Positions 47,301-61,202 of a stretch of 64,000 nt of DNA are shown here, in pieces. The notes below the pieces were generated by a model. That model saw only the letters and a program-made list of their open reading frames with translations. It did no database searches and was not told the DNA's origin. The DNA comes from Eopsaltria australis (Eukaryota; Chordata; Aves; Passeriformes; Petroicidae), in the NCBI GenBank assembly GCA_034509425.1, contig JAVTVJ010011652.1, forward strand, positions 6,439,501 through 6,503,500, written 5' to 3'. Every line of letters begins with the position of its first letter. Within the stretch, counting starts at the first letter, position 1. A program made the translations under genes and the position numbers.

Positions 47301-50300
47301 GGATTCACTGCTGCAGCCTCGGTAGATGGGAGGATGGTGGGTGCAAGGAGGGAGTAAGGATTTGGCCATCAGAGCACTGAGGCATTTGGTGGAGTAGCTC
47401 AGGGTGATCTGTGATGTTTGCAGTAGGATTTTGAAGGGGTGGAGGTGGTGGGAGCCCAGTCCCTCACCCTGGCAGTATCCAGCTGTTTCCCAGCAGATTA
47501 GGCTGCCAAAGGCACGGCTTCTCTTGGCACTAGAAGACTGTGGATGTAGGACTGAGGGTGTCCAGAGAGTGAAGTACTTCTCTTCCCAAGTGATTTATAG
47601 CCTCATTCTCATTCTGTTCTCTCTCTCAGGCTCATAAAACAGAGCTTCATGCAAGCAGAGGCTGGTGCAGACAGGGAACATCCCATTGGCATATGGGGGT
47701 CATAAACTCGTCTTTTTCTGTATCTTGGGGAGGGCAGTAAAATCCTCCTCCCCAAGAACATGATTATTTTGGGTGAGCAAGTGAAGGATCTCAAGAGCAG
47801 GTCTCAGGCTGACCTAGGGAAGCAGCTGGCTTTTCCACCTGGAGTGTTCCAAGTTATTGCAGGGTAGTTTTACAGTGTGAAAGACTCGAGCAGGAAATTT
47901 TCAGAAGAGCCCAAGTGTCACCTGACCCTGACTCCTGTTTTCTGAAGTGTCAGTGTGTTCCTGGTGTATGTTTGTGCATGTGTTTGGAAATTTGACTTCT
48001 GTTTCAAATTGGTTAGCTATTTTAATACAATGGAAGGAAAGCTGTCACCCCAAGTGGCAATATGCTTGCAGGAAAACCTGTATTTACCCATGGACCCTTG
48101 GGAAGAGGGGATAATCCTCTTCAGTCTCATTAACTTGTGTCTCTTGCTTCTGTCCTTGCACGTAGCTTGTTTCCGGCACAAGGACACAGCTCCTCTTGGC
48201 TTCCTCAGCCCCAGGAGCCGCACACAGGTCCTTGTGGTGCTGCAGAGGAGCCAGGGCAGGTGTTTGTTTCTCAAGTCCTTTGGGTCCATCTCAATGCCAG
48301 CACGTGATGAAGGGACTGTCAGACTGTCCCTTCCGCACTCATCTCTTTTTTTCCCTCTGATCTGTGGCCTGGAATGGTTTGCTGTCCCCCAGGGGCTCAC
48401 TGATGCTCCATGTGTTTCCAATCTCGTGGTGCAGCCAGGCTGATTTCTCACTCTCAGCAATGAGACGCCGGCTCTGATGTCGCTCAGTTTGGTTCTGATC
48501 CGCATGAGTCCTAGGGCCAGACTCTATTCTCCTTAATGGCTTTTCCATTTGGAAATACGTGCTTCCCTTTCTGCAGTGTTTCCATATTGCAATGTCTGGA
48601 AAGGGCCAAGAAAATTTTTTTCTTTTCCCCATTTGCAATGCCTGGGATTCATTGGGGGCTCTGGGTTTATGCTGTGGTTTGTTACTGATGCAGGTTTCCT
48701 GCAGGTTATAAGATGATCTAAAGCAATCTGACTGGTTGAGCTGACTCACAAGTGACCCTCCTGAATCACTCCCAGGCAGCTGAGCTGTCTCAAGATTGGA
48801 CTGCAGGAGATTGATCTGCTTGTCATTAAAAATAAAATGTTCTGTATGCCTTCAAAATATTGGAAATTTGTTAGATTCTTTGTTTTTGTATTTCCAAAAA
48901 GCTCATGTTAGTGCCCTCTTTTTCAAATAATAGTTATTTAATTTATCTCCAGTGCAGTATCTGAAATGTACCTGTCTTGCCCTCTTGGCACATGAACAAA
49001 AATTTATACAGTCTGAGCTAAAATGAGCAATGTGGAAAACAGAGTCATCTAGAGAAAAATTTAAAAAACTCGCCTCCTGAACAAGACAAACACCTGTGAA
49101 AAAGATCCATCTGGTACTTTTTCTGGATAAATAAGGTGGTAAATAAGACCTAAACTTTTCTTCATGTCTTAAATCTACTGAATGTGCATCCTCCTTCCTT
49201 ACCGTAGTGCATTGGAGAGGTGATTTTGGATGGCCTGAGGAGGTGAGGACTCTCCACTTTGGAGGTCTGTAACTCCAGGTTAAAGAAACTTCCCCAGTAG
49301 TGCCATAGGTAGAGTTGATTGCACCATGAGTCAGAGTAATGGATTTGCTGGTCTCTAGAGCTCTCACGCTGTATTTCTGTGATTTGGTTGTTTGGAGCCA
49401 CGTGGTGAAAAGATCATGATGAAGATTAATTCAGAGTGCTCAGCAACTGGATGTGAAGGGTCACTAGTTTGCAGTTGTAAGATCTCAGCCTCAAAAAGAG
49501 GGATTTTAGTCTACTCAGTAGTAGAAACTTGTCAAAATCAAATGTTTTCCTGAGCTGCTTCTGATTTTTAATCAAAACGTCATGATTTCTGGACAACACC
49601 ACTGTGATTTGTAAGTGGCACCAGTGTAATTCGTATCACCACAACACCAGTCCCTCAGTTGCATGTGCTCTTTCAAGTGTACGTGTATGAATACTGCATT
49701 CAGAAAGCCTCGTGTCACAGAGCAATCATTATAGCAGTTGCGAGAAATACTTTCATTTCCTCCTTCTTGTCTAAAAGGAAAAAGCCCAATCTTTCAAATC
49801 CATTTGCAGCCACATGTTTTTATGTAACTCAACAGGAAATACTCTTCTGTCTGTCTTGCTGATGAGCAGAGTAGAAGGTTCTGCTGCATCCTGTGAAAAT
49901 TTCTCTGAAATTTCCTGAGAAATTTCTCTGCTGGGGTCCACTGGTCCCACTCTCCTTCTCTTTCCATAACTATCCCTTCATTCACAGGTTCTTAGTAGTA
50001 GTTGAATTTGGCCCATCATTGCTGTGGCAAGTACAGTATATCCAAGATGCTGAACAGGCAGCCTTTGATGCTCTGTATTTCTTGCAGTCAGGTAATTTTG
50101 AGGTATGACTTGGACTTTGCTTTGCACAGTGTTGATTGAGGTGCTCAACACTTCCCTGCTATTTACTAACTTGTTCAAAAGCCACAGTGGAATCTAGCAT
50201 TTTGGTTGTGAGCAAATTAACTTGGGGGACTGTCTTGTGTTTGTATTGTACCTGGGACAGTGGGTTTCTGCTCTGGGAATAAATACTTTGGAAAATATCT

Positions 50301-52684
50301 TCAGCTTCTTTCCAAGAGAACCACTCCTCTTCAGCCATCTCCTCTGCCCTCATGCTACTGGTTGGGAAGTGGCATTTCCACCATGCTGATCCCAAGAAGA
50401 GGACCCACTCTTACCCTGCACAGGGAAAAAGTGAGGGCTGGCTCTGCCTAAATCAGCATGGAAAAATATTATGCGGGGTGAGGGTGAATTCCATCTAAAC
50501 ATAAATAGAGTAGCATGCCTCAGAATATCTTCTTGGTCTAAATCTTGCTCAGAAGTCGAAAATCCCAAGTACCAATAAAGTCACTGACTAATGAACATTA
50601 CTCAGTTCCTTTGGGTGCTTGGCTAGGGGCACTCATAGTTTCCAGTCATAAGATTACTCCTTTTTTACTTTAAGCCATCCTGTTTTCCTTTAGTCTTTCA
50701 GCCTTAAAGAAACATTGAGTAACTCTGTGTTCTGCTTCTTAATGGCAAAGTCAAGAGATTCCAGAGACACGGATCTTTTCCTGCTACCTGGAAACACCTT
50801 TTTTATCTCAGTGCCAGCTGATGTGTTAGTTTCCTGGTTTATTTTCCATCACCTTTTCTGAGTCTCTCTTTCTCACCCCTTTTCCACTGGAACCATAAAT
50901 AAGTTAAGATTTTCCAAGAAGTATGTCCCTTAGATACGCAGTGGAGATGAATCGGCACCAGGACTTCTGCTCTGCATAATGGATTTTTGATGATGAGACA
51001 GGAAGGGATTGAAATCTAAACCTGAAGTTTGGCAAATTATTTCAGTAAAAGCTTTAGGGAAGGCCAGCCCCTGTTTCTGGACAGTTCATTCTTGACTGCC
51101 AGTGCAGGTATAAAGAACAGCCAGCTTCTAGATGAGTCATTAGCCTGGCACATGAGGAACCTTCAGTTCAGTTCCTTGTGGTGTCTTGCAGGAGTTTACT
51201 TGTTGGAATAGATGTCTACATGAGACCTGTGAGTCCTTGGGCTGCCATTGGCACCTTGTCCTGTGTCATTCAGAACTGCAGCACTGCACCAACATTTAGT
51301 GACTTTTCAGCATCCAGTCACATCTTCCAGGACCTCATGCTCAGGGTTGTGTCTTTGGATGGGCAGTGACTCTGCTGAGAGATCTTGCATTTCTGTACCA
51401 AGTGGAGCTTCTGGTGTTGTGATTTCAAGTATGCAACCCATTGCCTCAGTTAAATTCACTCCTGTTGTACCTGAGGTGCAGATACATGTCTGAGGACCAT
51501 GACCCTTTTAGGAAGTTGTGCGACTCGGAAATTTGTTTCACGCATTCAGATTAGAATGTGGGTCAATGGTGGCTTGAGCTGAGCCTCTGAGAGCAGTCAT
51601 GAGGGCAGATGAGCCATTTCACCTGACCTGGGTCCAGGTGATATATGTTGGTCTGCTGTTGAAGGGATGTGTGCTGCCTGCTTCCTAAATCTGGCCCAAT
51701 TATTTATTTTTCACAGAACTAATACCAAAGTATGTGTGGACTGTACAGCAGCTGCCACTGAAATTTACTGGGATGTAGTTTCTGCAATAATTATTTACAA
51801 TTCCTGGCATCTGCCACAATCCCATTCTGTGGCTGTGCCATGCTGGTATATTTGACTTATGTCATTGTGAGCATTGCAAAGAAGCATCACCCATCAGTGA
51901 AATACCTTCCCCTGTGGAATCCAGCACAGTGAATCTTGGATGGCAACACTACACCTCAGATTGTGAGTAGGGATAAAGAAGAATCCCATATCCAATTGAC
52001 CATGGCAAATCCAATTCAAACTGCAAAGGGATATTTTTCCTCCCATTAGGCAGAATGTGATTAATTTCCCATGTGGAAAATTGTTCAAGACAGACATGCC
52101 CGTAAATTATGGCTTAAGAGATCCTATTACTTCCAGATCTATCAAAACCTACTGTGCCTCCCAAAATAGCAATAAGAAGATAATTATATTAACAGCCTTT
52201 CTTGTTATTTGATGTATGACTGACATAGGCTCTAAGGTTATTTTTTGCCAGGTTGGAGCCTTCATTTAAGGATGGATGCTTTGGCATTTGAGGACATTAA
52301 CAACAATCCTTGGTTTCTGATAGTTGAAATAAAATTGTTACAGGAAAGTTTTTAAAACAGGGGATTGAAAGCTAATAGGGGTCAATGAGCCAACATTTTA
52401 AAACAATGCATCCTCTGGGGATGAAAATTTTAAAACTTCCTATCTGAAAAGATACACAGCAGGATTTACCAGTAGGGATTCTTGAATTATCTGGTCTAGG
52501 AGGTGCTAGCAATGTTATTAACTTGGCTGATCATGAAATTCACTTAGGGTACTCAAATTTGGAGCTGGCTGAAAAACGTTGGAGGAGGATCTCATAATGT
52601 ACACGGTAAAAAGGCAGTTTGGTGGTGGTAAGCACAAAGCAGTGCAGAGGGCATAGGGTGTAAAGGGCATAGGTATTGCAATCT

Positions 52685-53412
52685 AGGAAAGAGATTTCAG
52701 TAGCTCTGAGGGTGTTTCCATGAAAACTGCAGCTCAACAGTCAGCAGCAGTCAGAAAGCCAATGGTGATGTTAAAAAGAATTAGGCAAAGAATGGGGAAC
52801 AAAACCCAGAGCTTCAGCTGTGGAAATCCAAGATTTCCCCACATTGTGAATACTGTGTGCAAGTCTGGTGTTGCCTCTCAGGAAGTGTACATAATAAAGT
52901 AAGGTGCTGAGAAGGATGACAGAGGTGATTACAGAGGTGAATTGTCTTTTGTAGGACAGGAGAAACAGACTAAAAATCTTCAGTCTTGAACAGTGTGATG
53001 GTTGGGTTTGAGAGTGAGGAAAACATGATTAATTTTATTTCTCAGAATGCAAAAACCAGGTTGCTGAAGAGCAAGCTTAAAGTGAACGAAAGGAAGTATG
53101 AAATCACGAGATGTGTGATTAAATTATGAAATTCATTTCCAGAGGACTCCTTAGGGACCAAAAAATCTGTGGGTTCAAAAATGCACTAGAGCAGTTTCTA
53201 TAGGATGAATCTAAAAGTGATTTGTTGCTAAAAGTTATTTTCTAATTCCCAAAATGTCTAAGCTATGCTGTGCAGGCATAGGAAGTGTGTATCAGGAGAA
53301 GGATCCCATTACATGTACCCTGTTCTTGAATTTCTTGCCTGTCTTTTACTGTCCACTCTTGTAGACAGGGAGCTAGGTTACAGAGATCTTTGGCCCAACC
53401 AAATGCAACACT
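52685..53412 (+). mobile_element. Fossil CR1/L3-like LINE, end of reverse transcriptase and 3' UTR
   Basis: Between 52720 and 52902 the translation contains AAQQSAAVRKPMVMLKRIRQ then RMGNKT. This resembles the C-terminal region of CR1/L3 reverse transcriptases (typical AAVKKANRMLGIIRKG...ENKT). Out-of-frame remains follow: gaatactgtgtgcaagtctgg, gaaaggaagtatg, ccagaggactcctta and gggttcaaaaatgcactaga. The tail (53285-53400) has caggagaaggatccca, tgtaccctgttctt and gacagggagctaggtta...ctttggccc, like the 3' UTR of CR1 elements common in turtles and crocodilians. The frame is broken by several stops and shifts, so it is a dead copy. The upstream limit is uncertain and could lie near 52560. Confidence 0.88.
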
Positions 53413-54859
53413 CCTACATTGCTGCAGCGAAGTGGATTAAATCTTCCATCCCTTTTTAGTGTGTAATAACCACTAGTGGAGCTGCATTCTTGAGCTGCTG
53501 CAGCTAAACACACAGACAGTGGTCCTCCATCTAGAGGTGGAGGAGATGGCATTTGTCCATTCTTGACCTTCTACTGGGAGACCACAGGTCTGCAGGCTGG
53601 ACCACCTCAGAGGGGTTACCTGAGGTACCTAATAGTGTGACTTTGTATCTCCATCCAGATCTGAATAGTGCTGCACAGCAGGACACAAAGGCAAACAGCA
53701 TTTGGGGAGCTGCCATTCCTGTGTGGTGGCACAGGGAGAGAAAGACAGGTTTGTTTGTGGGGTGGATTTTGTTAGCAGTCAGTCCCGTTTGGCGGCTCAG
53801 TGTCTCTGTGGCTTCAAATGCAATTAATCAGGGTCCAAAAGGGTCATTACCAGCTCACATTCCTAATTCAGATTTCTGTGCCTATTCATGTTAGTGTTTT
53901 TTCTTTAATTTAGCAATAAAGTCGGGGTTGTTTTCATGTTTTTATGCTGCTGGCCCAGTGATCCCTATTAAAAATAAAAAAGTAGCAATACATTAGTTTC
54001 CAGTCCACCTTTCTTTCTTCTCCCTGGGAAATAAAAAGCCCATATTAACTGGGAAAGGGAAACAAAAGTGTGCATGGTCCTGGGGTCCTGGTGTCACCTT
54101 GGCTGAAGACACTTCTCCTTTCGTGGGATGAGTAGTTGCTCAGAGCATTAATCTCTGAAAGAGGCTATTTATTCTGCAGTGGGCAAAGCTGTTGACATCT
54201 GACAGTGCTGTTTCCTCCTTTGATCACATATAAGCACCTTGATGAGCCCAGGAGAAGGCATCCCAGAAAAGCTGGGGATGCTCAGCATCCTGAGACCCAG
54301 GGCAGCAGCTCTGTCCTGTTGCAGCCTTAACACTGCATTTACTTGCACGTGGAGGAACTGAGAGGAATTTTTCAGATTGTCCTCCACTGTCTTCTGGCAG
54401 CAGCAGGCACTGCTGGTGCCAAGTCACACTTGAGCATAGTTTGCATTAAGTGGCCTGAGCTGGAAGCAGCTGACGTGCTCACACAGAGGAGCTGGGTGTG
54501 AAGGAGGCTGGTTATCAGATAAGTAATTATAAAATCATTTCCCTGTTCCTGTGCATCGGGTGAGCCGTGATAAGTGCTGGTGTGAGTGCTTGGAGTCGTG
54601 CAGCCGAGCTGGAGCAGTGTGAGGGAGCTTTGCTGTCCCTGGGAAGCTGAGTGAGCAGACACTGGCTCGTGTTGGTGTAGGTTCCTTGTGCCCACATGGG
54701 CCATCGTGTCCACTGCTTGCCAGAGGAGTGGGTTACCCTGCATGCATCAGCTGGAACAGGGCAGTAGAGATGGCTTCATGGTCAAGAGTTAAAGAGGAGG
54801 TGCTACTGGGTGGCCTGGCCATAGACCTGACCCAAAGGCTGTTTCATCAGGCAGTGTGA

Positions 54860-55431
54860 TGTGGTGGGTTGACCTTGGCTGGACACCAGGTGCCCATCAA
54901 GCTGCTGTATCACTCTCCTCCTCAGCAGGACAGACAGGGGGGAAATAAGATGGGAAAAAACAACTTGTGGGTCAAGATAAAGGCACTTTGATAAAGTGAA
55001 AACAAAGGTCACATGTGGAAGCAAAGGAAAACAAAAGATTTATTCTCTACCTCCCATCAGAAGGCAATGTCTGGCTACTTCCCTGGAAGTGGAGCTTCAT
55101 TATGTGTAATGGTTGCTCTGGAAGACAAGTGTCATAAATAATGAATGCCCCTCATTTCTCCTCCTTTCTCTCAGCTTTTACTACTGAGAAGATGTCATAT
55201 GATTTGGAATATCCCTTTGGTCAGTTTGAGTCAGCTGTGTCCCCTCCCAAGATTTTGCCCACCTTGTGGTGGTGATGGCAATGTTAGCCAGTGGTGAGGC
55301 TGTGTGAGTGCTGCTTCTGGAGCAGCCGAAACACTGGGATGTTATCAACACCTTTCTAGCTACAGATACAAAGTATAGCACCGTGCTCTGCTGCTATGAG
55401 AAAAATCATCTCCATCTCAGCCAGATCCAAT
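54860..55431 (-). mobile_element. Old solo LTR of a bird endogenous retrovirus
   Basis: The + strand begins tgtggtgggttgacc, ttggctggacaccaggtgcc, an LTR end widespread in bird genomes. It continues with tatcactctcctcctcagca, gatgtcatatgatttggaat, atccctttggtcagtttg and gtgttatcaac-like remains, and ends near atctcagccagatcca, close to the other LTR end. The LTR is therefore on the minus strand. On that strand a degraded TATA-like region near 55180 precedes an AATAAA signal at 55039-55044, in the expected U3-R-U5 order. No gag, pol or env remains flank it, so it is a solo LTR left by recombination. The assignment is from memory of avian LTRs; the family name (ERVL-like) is not certain. Confidence 0.8.
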
Positions 55432-58400
55432 CAATACCTGTGGGCACAAGTCCCAGCTGGGTTATTGCCCTGCAGGCTCAGAGGGAGCAGGGCAAGGGGT
55501 GCAGGTCTGACTTCGAAGTTGGCACAGGTTGGTGCGAAAGTGACTGCGCCAGTCAGAGATCCAGTGTGTTCTGGAATAAAAGTGCCTATCTCCCTTCTCC
55601 TGAAACATGGAAACTGGTCATCTCTGCTTTGAAGTGCATGCTTGTGAGCCTTTGAAATAGCAGTAGCTTTATCAGGGATCAGAGCAGGCAGAGAGGAAAT
55701 CTCTACCAGAGATTGTCTTAATAACACTTAAAAGTAAGACGTATTGAAGAGCTGTGTCTGGAACCATAGGATAATGTCTGTGTTTTGAGATGGTGTCTTG
55801 GTCTGCAGATGAGCTTCTTGACTTGGGGGCCGGCCAGTTTTGGTCTGGTTGTCATTCGGCAGCTTCTTCTGTACCTGTTGTCATCAAGTGAAAATTCAGC
55901 TTAAAACTAGTCAGCACTTTCACTTGGAGGACCCCAGGAGAGCACTTTGATTTAGGAAACAAGAATAGTGCTCTGTTTTGCTAAGCAGAGGAATTTCATT
56001 CCTTACTACAGCTCTCTGAAATCCTCACTGGTGAGTTCCAGCCTCTGACAAGCACAGACACGTAGTTTATTTGCTGCTGTGTTGTTTGTTTGTTTAATTT
56101 CTGTGTTAATTGGTGCCTTTCAATTACCACAACTGCTCTGTTAAGCACTGTCCCTGTTAATCTGACTGCAGAATTTCACCTCCTACAATATGGGACATGT
56201 GTAACTTAGCAGCTGACTTAATCAAGGTCTTCCAATGGAGATAGTTCTGCCTCTTTCATGGCAGAAATTTAGAATTTGTTTTTGATTAAAATAAATGAAC
56301 AGAAAGATTTTTCTGGCCCTAGGTAGCAAGGTAGATGTATTTTCATTCTGCATATGATCAGCAGAGGGATCTAGGGGCTGGCTTTATGGCTTTCATTAGT
56401 GTATGCTCATTTTGTGACCTTGTGAGGCCACCTTTGCATCCCTACCCCTCAATTTGCACCTGCAATGTTCCTGTAAGAGCACACGCTGTGGCACCGCATT
56501 ATTGCCTGACCAGCCTCCCTGTAATAATAACTTTGATCTACATGGTATGAGTGCAAATATTGTTTTATTCACAGCTCCAGTTCTCAACCAGCTTAAGGGT
56601 GGAGTCTCTCAAGCAGTGTTATTCCCCATCAGGCCAGAGGATGTGGTTGGGACCTTACTGTGCTTTTCCAGTGTAGTTTGTAAGGGTGTGGTGCAGATCC
56701 ATCTCCCTGCAGTGACCCTGCTGCAGGGTCTCTTATCCCAGTGGATGTAGCCCAAAGGCTCCCTGTCAGTGAGGCTGCTGCTGGCCAAGGGCCTCTGAGG
56801 TGGTGTCTCAGGCTTAGTGTCACACCAGCTCTTACGTGAATGACAGGTCTCATGAGACAGCGTAAATGTTTTAATAGGCTCTGTTCCTTAAGGCTTCTGC
56901 TTTAAAAGATTGAGATGGGACCATATGGTCCTTTCCTGAGGGTCCCTGCCACTCAGTATCAGCAGGAAGACACCTGGTGACTTTACCAGACCCCAGTGAG
57001 CAAGGTGATACTTTATGTGGGTTTAGAAAGAGCAGAGGAATAGTTTTGTTAGTGTAGCTGCAGGGACATGGTCTTGCCCTTTAGGAGAGTATTTTTTATG
57101 GTTAAGGTGGCACAAAGGCATTTTAGAGTCTCTTTCCTTGTCCTACTGAAGTAGCTCAGATGAAACAACCATTTTCACTAGCAAATGCAGAATACCCCTA
57201 GGAACTGCTGCTTCCCAAACTTGTTGGGCCAATGTAGAGTGATCCACATCATTCCAACACTGCCCAGGGAGTGAAAGGTACTCTGGAACATAGCTCTGCA
57301 GACTGACTGTGGAGCCCTAGTGATTTGGAAATCACAGGTTAGGAACCACTAACTACCTTGGTGAAGGCAGGACACTGGTGCCAGTTGATACAGGAGGAAA
57401 ACCAAGTGTTTGAGTAATGAGATGTAGTGGTTGATGTATCTCTGCTCAGTTTGATGTAAGGTCTAGATAGTTTGATCATTATTTAAGCCTCAGCGTTTTT
57501 GCACAATAAATTACTTGGTCCTAGATATTTAGAAATGGATATTTTTGGAGGGTGATCAACAAAATGAAACAAAGAGTGCAGTGGATGTGATCCTTATCTT
57601 AGGGGAGAAGCATGCATAGGTAAGAATGATTCTTTGGATCTGCATAGGCATTCCTGGTTTTCTGTGTCTTTTGCTCCCAGCATAGCAAAGATTATGCAAA
57701 GAGCAGGACACTCCTGCATCCTCTGTGTGAGGAAGCCCTGCTATTTCCTAAGGCATTGTTTCTCAGGTGTTTTGAAAACCTGGCCCTCTTTTGGCTCCTT
57801 ATCTCTCTGGGACTTGGAACTATCATCATGTTGGTTCCTCCAGGTGAGGGTGTGCCAGTTGCTGGCTGCAGGTGTGAACACCCTCCTCCTGCCCTCAGAC
57901 ACACTGACTGCTTTCTGCAATTAAGAAACCTTGGCTGTTTGCAGGATAATGTAGCACTTGCAACCAGCAATTACACAAGTTCACTTTCTACCTTGGAGAA
58001 GCTGAGCTGTGTAGTTGGAGGAGGCACCGATTTCACTGCAGAAATTGCAGACCTGACCCACTGAATCAACACTACCAACATTTTACAGCCATTCACAGTC
58101 TAGGAAGTTCTGTTTTAAGGGTTCTGGGGACTTGTGCTTATACTGAGATCCTCTTGTGTGGGGTAGATGCTTTACTTTGCTGTTCTGTGGTGATGAAGTT
58201 GTTTGAAGTGAAGTGATGATGGATCTCTGGGTTTGCTGCTGTTCACAGACTGATGCACAGGGAGCTGCCCCACAGTGAAAAAATTGAAAGGGTAATTTTG
58301 TGCAACTTCTTCCTACTCTTTCCAGACCAAACTCTGTATAGTTTGCCTGCACCATGATTCCTGCTTTGCTTTGGAGAGGTGGGACATTTGCAACTGAGAC

Positions 58401-61174
58401 ATCTGAAGAGGAGATTACAGCAGCAATGGGTTGTTTGGGTGATAGCAGCAGGACACAGAACAATATGAAGTAGCTCTTGGCCTGTGCAAAACAAAAACAC
58501 TCTACAAACATAGCCTGAGATTTGCACCCCATGGCCCCTATCTGTCACTCCTGAATTTCAGTGTCAGTGCTCATGGCTTTTCTCCTTCCAGCTGTGCCTG
58601 ATGCTTGAATTCCCAAAAGCTGCTCTAGAGGTGATGCTGTTGTCCCTGGAGGATAATATCCACCCCTCCAGACACTGCAAAACAGCCAGGTTCGGAAGTA
58701 GGACCTCATTTGAAGGGGAATCCAACCTCACCACTTGCCTGTCTTTGGTTTCCCTTTGTAATTATTCACATAAGGGCATATTCTGCTTATCACTCCTAAT
58801 GGAGAATTATTTCTCTTCCTGGTGATACTCTTTTATACAAGTCACGTTACTTCCCATGCTTTATTGCTTCTCAGTGACTTTCCTTAACATCGCAGCTTAT
58901 GCACATTAAAAACAGGATCCAAGGGCAGGAGGACATTGTCTCCACCATCCCCCACATCTCAGGGCAATATTGTTATTGCTTGTGTGGCTTTCCTGGCTGC
59001 CCCATCTGTCTCCATCACCTCTTGTCACCTTCCATAGTCATTCCTGCTGATTAGCAAAGGCCTTTATCAGCTGAGGCTCTTTGGCAAGACAAGTTCAGCC
59101 AACAGTTCTGACTCAGTCACGAGTTTCTACTTATTAAAAAAGTCTTTCCCCCTCCCACCGGTGGAAACACTATGAATCATTTCCCTCCCCTTTCTTTGTC
59201 AGGAGCAAATGCCATCAGTGTTAGGACCCTGGCACTGACTTTCTGACTCCAGGAAATCATGGGTGAAACAATCCATGGAAACTGGAATCCCCATTTAAAA
59301 GTAAGATATTATTTTGTAAGGAACACACCTCCCTTCTGGCTGCTATCAGATTGCCATCTGATTGACAATCACACGTACTTCCATGAGAAAAATACTTTTT
59401 TTGTTCTATTCCATAGTGTTGTGCTGTTGATTTGCCTGTTTTACGCTGCAAGGTGGCAGTGCACGTTTAAATGCTCCATTTGGGAGATAGATTGTGTGTC
59501 AGGTGCCTGAGAGCTTGGTCAGGACTCTGAGGTGGATGTCACAGCTTAAATGAGTTGAGGGTAATTCGTGTCATCTTTGATTGCAGGCCTGTGCTTATTT
59601 GGTGTATAAAAATAATTCAAACAGCCATATATAAGAATTAGAAGCTTTCATAAAAATACTTGAACAGCAAAATCGTTTTAGTTACACTGGAAGAAGCTTC
59701 TTAGCTCAAAAGGAGAACCTGTAACTGCATGAAGGCTAAATTCTTTGGTTTTGTTTACTGATACAACTGATGCAGTGAAACTGCAAAAAGAGTCTGACCT
59801 CATTTCCCAGGTACCTTTGAGAAGTTGATCTTAGGTTGAACATATTGCTTGGCAATGCATATAGTCCTGGTACATCCCAGGTTTTCAGGTACAAGAGGCA
59901 GAGAATCAACAGCGCAGTAACAAAAACAACATGAAGAGGCAGAAGCAGGAGCTCTTCCCTTCTAGGAAACAGAACTGACAGAACCTCTACAGCTGGAGCT
60001 TCTGTAGTCAAGGCAGCACATGTCTCTTTTAAACATAAATCAGGTGAGACATCAGAGTATTTTTAATGCTCCCATTAGTCTTTGAGCTGTCTACTGAAGA
60101 ATATTTATCATATGGCTTCCTTCATGTACTGCATTCTGAAGTGTGGTGATGGTGCTTGAAATTCGAGATTTCATGTCAGTATGCATTTGTCCATCATCCC
60201 TTTGACAACTGGTTTAGTCTCTTAGTCTCTGGCAGAGGCTCTTTGCATCAAACAGTTGGTGTCCTTAGGCCAGTCCATCACCCAGACATACCTGGAAATG
60301 ACACTCAAGCTCAGCAATCAGAGAGTGAGACCAAGAGATGAATCTGTTCTCTGTCAGATTTGGAAAGGAGCTAAAAACAATTTCACTGCCTCGTTGTTGC
60401 CCCTGCAGCAGCTGCCACTCTCTGCCTGGCTCCAAAGGAGCAGCAGAGCTGGCAGCTCAGGGCTGAGCCACTGGCACAATGGTGGGAAGATCACAAAGGT
60501 GTCTCTGGAAGGTCTCAAGGCCTAGATGTGCAGCACCTCTCCTGGGCGGTGAAAGGTGTGATCAGGAGATTTGTTTTAAATGCTGTCTTAGAGCTTACAA
60601 ATCAGCAGTCAGGGGCAGTGGCTGCTGACAGCTGGCATCTGCTGTGATTGTAGGGGCTGAGTACCATATGTCCCCCTTTCTTGAAGAGGAAAGACAGGAT
60701 TCTCCTGCGAGGAATCCCCTGAGGGACTTACAGTGTTTCTTTGCCTGGTGGTGCCTGGTGCTGTCCTGCCTCCAGACCGTGCTCCAGCAAGCCCCACAGG
60801 AGCTGGGCTTCTTCCCTGTACAAACCATATCCTCGACTATTGCAAACCATTAGGCTGTGGACCCTTCTGGTGTGCTCAGCATAGGCCTGTGGGCTAATGG
60901 GAGCACCAGAGTGTTTGGATGCATTTAAACTGGTTTGTTCTTGGGCCTCGTGGCACTTGTTAAAAGTCTATGTTACTCCAAGTATGAGGTGATGCAGGAA
61001 TAAAGTGATATTCTGAGGATACATTTAAGCTTACAGAATCAGCAGCTGCCAGATAGACAGTCTCCTACATAGCTTTATTATTCCCACTTTGTGCACCCAC
61101 TGTGTGTACAGGAGGGAACTTAGGTCTTGTGAGAGAAGAGGTGTGTGGTCGTGAAATTAAAGACTACATATATT

Positions 61175-61202
61175 TATATATATATATATACACACACACA
61201 CA
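61175..61202. repeat. Compound (TA)8(CA)6 microsatellite
   Basis: Eight TA units run directly into six CA units, preceded by a short imperfect TA-rich stretch from about 61166. Confidence 0.95.

Noticed and set aside
47955..48505. Opposing 162-codon open frames on both strands
   Set aside because: They are mirror open frames over the same DNA with no recognisable protein family; chance is the simplest explanation.
49681..49720. Possible exon 4 of SH3PXD2A (YEYC resembling DEYC)
   Set aside because: Only the word tatgaatactgc matches. KILFRRSHIRDVAVKR is absent, and there is no fitting acceptor or continuation LPPHISQ.
57315..57360. Sequence like a hAT/Charlie transposon end (caggttaggaaccacta)
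   Set aside because: Only one short end-like word; no opposite inverted end or 8-bp target duplication found.
61070..61150. Antisense MIR-like word (ttattattcccactttgtg)
   Set aside because: Matches for a few bases only, and the following sequence needs a large insertion to align.
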